The position numbers were made by a program, and so were the translations under genes. From assembly GCA_021272315.1 (NCBI GenBank), contig JAJSLI010000071.1, positions 1 through 33,309 on the forward strand: a stretch of DNA of 33,309 bases. Direction: 5' to 3'. The stretch's first letter is position 1; each line of letters opens with the position of its first letter. This document shows positions 29,797-33,309 of the stretch, piece after piece. The DNA is from Methylacidiphilales bacterium. Lineage in GTDB: Bacteria > Verrucomicrobiota > Verrucomicrobiia > Methylacidiphilales > UBA1321. The notes below the pieces were generated by a model. It was given only the letters and a program-made list of their open reading frames with translations, did not search any database and had not been told where the DNA came from.

Positions 29797-32202
29797 TTAT
29801 TCCAACCTCAGGGTGAGGATGCCATGGCGGTGCAGCTTGCCCTGCCAGACGGGCGCAGGGGCTGACGTGTTTCCGTTGGGACGCTCCAACAAATCGCACG
29901 GGGTGATTTGCACCGTGCGGCCAAATTCAATTTTGATCCCGGTGCCCCGGCCCAGGGTCTCCTGAAGCCGGAGGATCCAGCCCTTGCCATTTTCGGCGGG
30001 TTTCCATGCGGTAACGGCAACGTTCCCGTGGATGTGGAATGGTGGAGCTTGAAATTCAGGCCGATTGTAGCGCAAGCCTTCGCGGGTGAGCTGGGTGGTC
30101 GTGATCTCCCCGGCATGAGGCCAGAGGCTATACTCGAAATGATGCCGGCCTGTGTCGCGGACTCCGTCAATGTCCCAGAATTCATAATGGACGGGTTCCA
30201 CCGTGCAAAATTCCCATTCGGGCGAACGCACCAGCGAGAGCTCCAGCAGGCGTGGTAGCCAGCGGACGCAGGGAAGCCCCTTGACCAGCAGCGCCACGCC
30301 GGCGACGGCATCGATTTTCTTGTGAATCCAGTTTTGGATGGCGAATTCGCGCTGGTCGGCGTTCCACTGGGAGAAATCAAGTTTGGAAGCGTCGTAGCGG
30401 CGGTCGATGAAACCGAACGGAACTTCATAGGTGGCGGTTTTTTCCTGGCTGGCGACGGGAAAGAGGACGCGCAGGCGTTTGCTTTCGGTGTCCCAGTCCA
30501 CCCCGGTGGAGAAATTCAAGCGCCGGCCGTCGTCGGACAATTCAACGCGGGTGGTCCACTTGAGCGTTTTGACTTTTTTATGGCCGCCCTTGTACGAGCC
30601 GTGCCAAAGGATGGCGTCATCTCCAATCTCCACGCGGTCATGATATTCGCCCAGCGGGCGGCGCGAGTAATTCTTGGCCGGGTCCGTGAGCGGGGAGATG
30701 CGCTGGCCCCAGGCATCGCCATAGTCAGATTCGAGGGAGAGTTCGCCGATGCGGAATTTATCAATCGTCTTCGCGATGGCGAAAGGATCGAAAAGGTCCC
30801 GGCCTTGGGTGAGGATTTGGGTGATTCCCCGCAAATCGAAACGGATCTGGAACGGTCCCCAGGTGACTTCCCGCGGGAGCGATTTTTTGGACGCCGGCTT
30901 GAGCTTCGGAAGAGGGGCCGCCTTGCGGAGCTTGACGTGTCGCCGGGCGATTTTTTCAGCCTCGTCGAGCATATCCGTGATCTCGACCGCGGCGCTGTCA
31001 ATGTGCGTGCCGGTGATGGCATCGTGAAACTGGCAAAACGCGACGCGCTGCCAGGCCAGGTTCAAGTCGCCGGGTTGAGGAACGGGCTTTTTTGCCGCCC
31101 AGGACTGATTGGCAAGAATCGACTCCGCGGTGGTGAGGAGATGGGAGATTGCCCGAGTGCGTTGCTTGACTTTGATCCGGCTGACGTAGCAGCCGGGCAT
31201 GACGGGATTGAGATCGTGAGGTTGATCCGAAGCGTGTTCCCGGAGCACGCGATGGAGGCGGTCTCTTTCGCGCAGATAGATTTCGATAAAGGTGCCGAAG
31301 CGGACCTTGACCTTGCCGCGATATTTTTCCGCAATTTCCCGCACGGCTTTGACCGCTTCGCGCGACACGACGTCTTCCTCGCCGCCCAGGACGAAAAAGG
31401 GCGCGGCGGAGGCATTGGGTTTGTGGCGGCTGACCTCTCCGCCCACTCCCGGCGGCTTCTCTTCGGGTGGGCCGGGTTTGGCGGGATTGAGGAAATCTTG
31501 AATCGTCGATTCAAGGCTGGTCATGATGGCGGACTTGGTCAGGGCCATCATCAGGACGATGCCGGTGTGGTCGCAAGCCGCGCATCCCCGCCCCTTGCAT
31601 TCCGGACAGGGCGGATGCTTGACGAAAGACCATAGCGCCCCCTGGGGAAGATGGTCCATGCAGAGGATCTTCGTGCCATCGATGCCGACCATGACTTCTT
31701 CATGGCAAATGCGGTAACAAACACGCCAGAGCGTTTCCGTGCCGACGTTTTTCAGGATTTGGGGGTAGTTCGGACTGATTCCGAACATGTCTTCCACCCA
31801 GGCGATTTTGAGGCCTTCATGGTCCTCTCCGCACAACTTGCGGTAAAGAGGCATGGCGACGAGAAAATTGCGCACCAGTCCTTCCGCCGTCGGGAGGTTG
31901 GAATCCTGCACCGTTTCGCCCGCCATCGGAAAACAAAGACGCTTTTCCCGGACCTCCTTGCGGATTTTGGCGAGGGCTTTGGGATGGCGTTCCAGATACT
32001 TGCGCCAGATCGCAATTTGTCCCTCGCTTTGAGTAAAACCCTTTGCGGATAATTCGAACGACCGGGAAAGCACCATGTCCTCGATCTCGGCGTAGCTGCG
32101 CACGCGAACTCCATGGTAATCGGCGGGACGGTCGAAGCAACGGCGCCAAGTGGGATCAAAGTGGTTGTGGGGAATGACGAGAATTTCGGGGAGTTGGCTC
32201 AT
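29797..32202 (-). CDS. Alpha-mannosidase, glycoside hydrolase family 38
   Basis: 801 residues from ATG 32202; an upstream extension to 32385 is antisense-like sequence over the TPM gene. The zinc site begins with PHNHFDPTW (H12, H14, D16), the nucleophile is D138 in AWVEDMFGISPNYPQIL, and the FHDAITGTHID motif supplies further active-site residues. No signal peptide is seen, so it is likely cytosolic and trims imported mannosides. An insertion near 199-214 carries CPECKGRGCAACDHTG, a DnaJ-like zinc-knuckle motif unusual for GH38. The next gene starts one base after the stop, so the transporter is translationally linked. Confidence 0.92.
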   Translation of the reverse strand: MSQLPEILVIPHNHFDPTWRRCFDRPADYHGVRVRSYAEIEDMVLSRSFELSAKGFTQSEGQIAIWRKYLERHPKALAKIRKEVREKRLCFPMAGETVQDSNLPTAEGLVRNFLVAMPLYRKLCGEDHEGLKIAWVEDMFGISPNYPQILKNVGTETLWRVCYRICHEEVMVGIDGTKILCMDHLPQGALWSFVKHPPCPECKGRGCAACDHTGIVLMMALTKSAIMTSLESTIQDFLNPAKPGPPEEKPPGVGGEVSRHKPNASAAPFFVLGGEEDVVSREAVKAVREIAEKYRGKVKVRFGTFIEIYLRERDRLHRVLREHASDQPHDLNPVMPGCYVSRIKVKQRTRAISHLLTTAESILANQSWAAKKPVPQPGDLNLAWQRVAFCQFHDAITGTHIDSAAVEITDMLDEAEKIARRHVKLRKAAPLPKLKPASKKSLPREVTWGPFQIRFDLRGITQILTQGRDLFDPFAIAKTIDKFRIGELSLESDYGDAWGQRISPLTDPAKNYSRRPLGEYHDRVEIGDDAILWHGSYKGGHKKVKTLKWTTRVELSDDGRRLNFSTGVDWDTESKRLRVLFPVASQEKTATYEVPFGFIDRRYDASKLDFSQWNADQREFAIQNWIHKKIDAVAGVALLVKGLPCVRWLPRLLELSLVRSPEWEFCTVEPVHYEFWDIDGVRDTGRHHFEYSLWPHAGEITTTQLTREGLRYNRPEFQAPPFHIHGNVAVTAWKPAENGKGWILRLQETLGRGTGIKIEFGRTVQITPCDLLERPNGNTSAPAPVWQGKLHRHGILTLRLE

Positions 32203-32225
32203 AGGTTTTCTCACGAAAGCAGAGG

Positions 32226-32666
32226 TTACTCTTCTACAATATCCTGGCGGGCATGCCTGTGAGGGGTGCCTGATGGGAAATGGGATTTGAGGGTCTGGCC
32301 CGCGTGTTGGAGGGCATCGACCAAGCCGTCGGTATAACGGCCTTCCTTGAAATGGCGGGTCAGCAACGCGATCAAATCGTCCCACCAGGTCTGGCCGATT
32401 TTCTCATGCAGGGCGGTGCCACCCACGACGGCGATTTTCCGGGTCTTGGGCGCGACGAAGATCAGGAGGTTGTTTTTATCCGTGTCGTCCGTGTCGGTTT
32501 CGAGCTTGAGCTTGCGAAACGCGTGATGGGCGGCGGCGAGCGGATCGGCGACGTTGCGATGGCTGATATAGACGACGATCCTGCCGGACGAGCCTTCCTC
32601 GGCGGACTGGATCGCCTGATGGATGCGTTGGTGCTCCAGCGCGCTTAAAAAGTGTTTTACTTTCAT
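32226..32666 (-). CDS. TPM-domain protein (TLP18.3/Psb32/MOLO-1 type)
   Basis: 146 residues from ATG 32666 (a TTG at 32672 would add two). The TPM core is visible: SSGRIVVYISHR, NNLLIFVAPKTRKIAVVGGTALHEKIG and YTDGLVDALQHAGQTL. No signal peptide or membrane helix, so it is a cytosolic variant. Such genes often follow a second TPM protein with a membrane region, as here. The molecular role is unsettled (phosphatase activity reported for the plant homologue). It is 23 bases before the GH38 start. Confidence 0.85.
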   Translation of the reverse strand: MKVKHFLSALEHQRIHQAIQSAEEGSSGRIVVYISHRNVADPLAAAHHAFRKLKLETDTDDTDKNNLLIFVAPKTRKIAVVGGTALHEKIGQTWWDDLIALLTRHFKEGRYTDGLVDALQHAGQTLKSHFPSGTPHRHARQDIVEE

Positions 32667-32681
32667 AGTCAAGAGCCGGAT

Positions 32682-33309
32682 TTACCAGTGACCTCCCGCG
32701 CCTCCGCCGCCGGAACAACCTCCGCCCCCGCCAAATCCTCCTCCTCCGAACCCGCCGCCTCCGCCAAATCCGCCGCCACCGCCGAATCCGCCGCCACCGC
32801 CGAATCCTCCTCCAAAACCACCACCATAACGGTTGTTGTTCCAGCCGCTGTTGGTGTAAACCATGGCGCCTGACCTGAAGGCACGGATCATCACCACAAC
32901 CAGGATGACCCAAACAATGAGCATCAAGATTGCGATGTCGTTGTCTCCGCTCTGCTCTTCGGTTTCAGCAACGGTGGAACCGGTTCCCTTGTACTCGCCG
33001 CGCGTTGCCGCGAGCATGGCGTCGAGGCCCGCCTGGATACCGGCGGCGTAGTTCCCCTCGCGGAACTGGGGCGTGATGACCTGCGTGATGATGTTCTTGC
33101 AGGTTGCGTCAGGGAGCGCCCCCTCCAGTCCGCGCCCCGTGGCGATGAACATTGCGCGATCATGGATGAAGATGAAAAGAACCGCGCCGTTGTCCTTTCC
33201 CTTTTGGCCCACACCCCACGCGTTGTAGGCATTCGTGGCGTACTGGGCGATTTCAGCATCCGGCGGCAGGTCGGGGTAGATGACAACGAGAACTTGATTC
33301 GATGTTTGG
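32682..33309 (-). CDS. TPM-domain protein with glycine-rich tail, 5' end beyond window
   Basis: The frame is open to the window edge (about 208 codons). The TPM core is TSNQVLVVIYPDLPPDAEIA, NAWGVGQKGKDNGAVLFIF and IATGRGLEGALPDATCKNII. A membrane helix (DIAILMLIVWVILVVVMI) and a C-terminal glycine-rich tail with repeated GGGFGG ending GAGGHW follow. Proteins of this YgcG type are exported, membrane-anchored and usually encoded after a LemA gene, which would lie outside the window. A GTG at 33212 lies inside the domain and is not the start. Confidence 0.9.
   Translation of the reverse strand, partial: QTSNQVLVVIYPDLPPDAEIAQYATNAYNAWGVGQKGKDNGAVLFIFIHDRAMFIATGRGLEGALPDATCKNIITQVITPQFREGNYAAGIQAGLDAMLAATRGEYKGTGSTVAETEEQSGDNDIAILMLIVWVILVVVMIRAFRSGAMVYTNSGWNNNRYGGGFGGGFGGGGGFGGGGGFGGGGGFGGGGFGGGGGCSGGGGAGGHW
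32692..32826 (-). repeat. Low-complexity GGN repeat encoding a glycine tail
   Basis: A tandem GGXGGX codon pattern encodes about 45 glycine-rich residues. Repeat-length variation by slippage is plausible; there is no frameshift here. Confidence 0.8.

Noticed and set aside
30322..31635. 437-codon plus-strand frame over GH38
   Set aside because: Antisense shadow of a gene with clear catalytic motifs.
32203..32385. Upstream extension of the GH38 gene
   Set aside because: It overlaps the TPM coding region on the same strand in another frame; the family sequence starts at the 32202 ATG.

Overview
The window reads as a chromosomal segment of a high-GC Verrucomicrobiota-like bacterium (probably Opitutae or a relative). 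This lineage guess is inference. It rests on the gene mix: a TMTC-like membrane protein, a phytanoyl-CoA dioxygenase/uroporphyrinogen-decarboxylase-like pair, acetylxylan-esterase-like, GH28-like and GH38 enzymes, MFS sugar-type transporters and many dispersed palindromic repeats. No rRNA, tRNA or CRISPR array was seen.

Layout. 1-651 (-) is the 5' part of a polytopic GT-C/TPR-type membrane protein. 750-1047 is a MITE-like element whose right end supplies the stop and last 12 codons of an AraC regulator (1009-1845, -). The regulator is divergent from a PhyH dioxygenase and a UroD-like protein (1939-3945, +), probably a regulated catabolic unit. 4156-6468 holds convergent GT4 and GT2 glycosyltransferases with a palindromic repeat between them. 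6642-7076 is an exported thioredoxin. 7284-10846 is a FUSC / DUF1656 / HlyD efflux operon resembling AaeBXA, stretched by repeats. 11296-12144 is an unusual fusion of an AhpD-like domain without its CxxC and an intact CheY-like receiver.

12319-16549 is a lower-GC defence-type island: a C5-cytosine DNA methyltransferase (+), a putative Rossmann methyltransferase and a GHKL/MORC-like ATPase (both -, overlapping ATGA), and a Vsr-type endonuclease (+). It is the best candidate for an under-described system. 16599-19774 carries two tandem acetylxylan-esterase-like genes that arose by a duplication of about 1.6 kb including the leader. 20082-22084 carries a small zinc-ribbon-like protein and an XRE-ImmA/IrrE metallopeptidase plus PIN-domain pair. 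22404-24714 is an isolated pair of phage terminase genes, a prophage remnant.

24906-33309 is mostly on the minus strand and devoted to carbohydrate use: a secreted GH28-like enzyme between two copies of a GC-rich repeat, two MFS transporters, a GH38 alpha-mannosidase with a zinc-knuckle-like insert, and two TPM-domain proteins, the last cut by the window end. GH38, the MFS transporter and perhaps the second MFS transporter form one transcription unit. Taken together, the region couples glycan degradation and uptake with surface glycosylation genes, interrupted by a defence island and phage debris. Functions are assigned from motifs read by eye; no database search was run.
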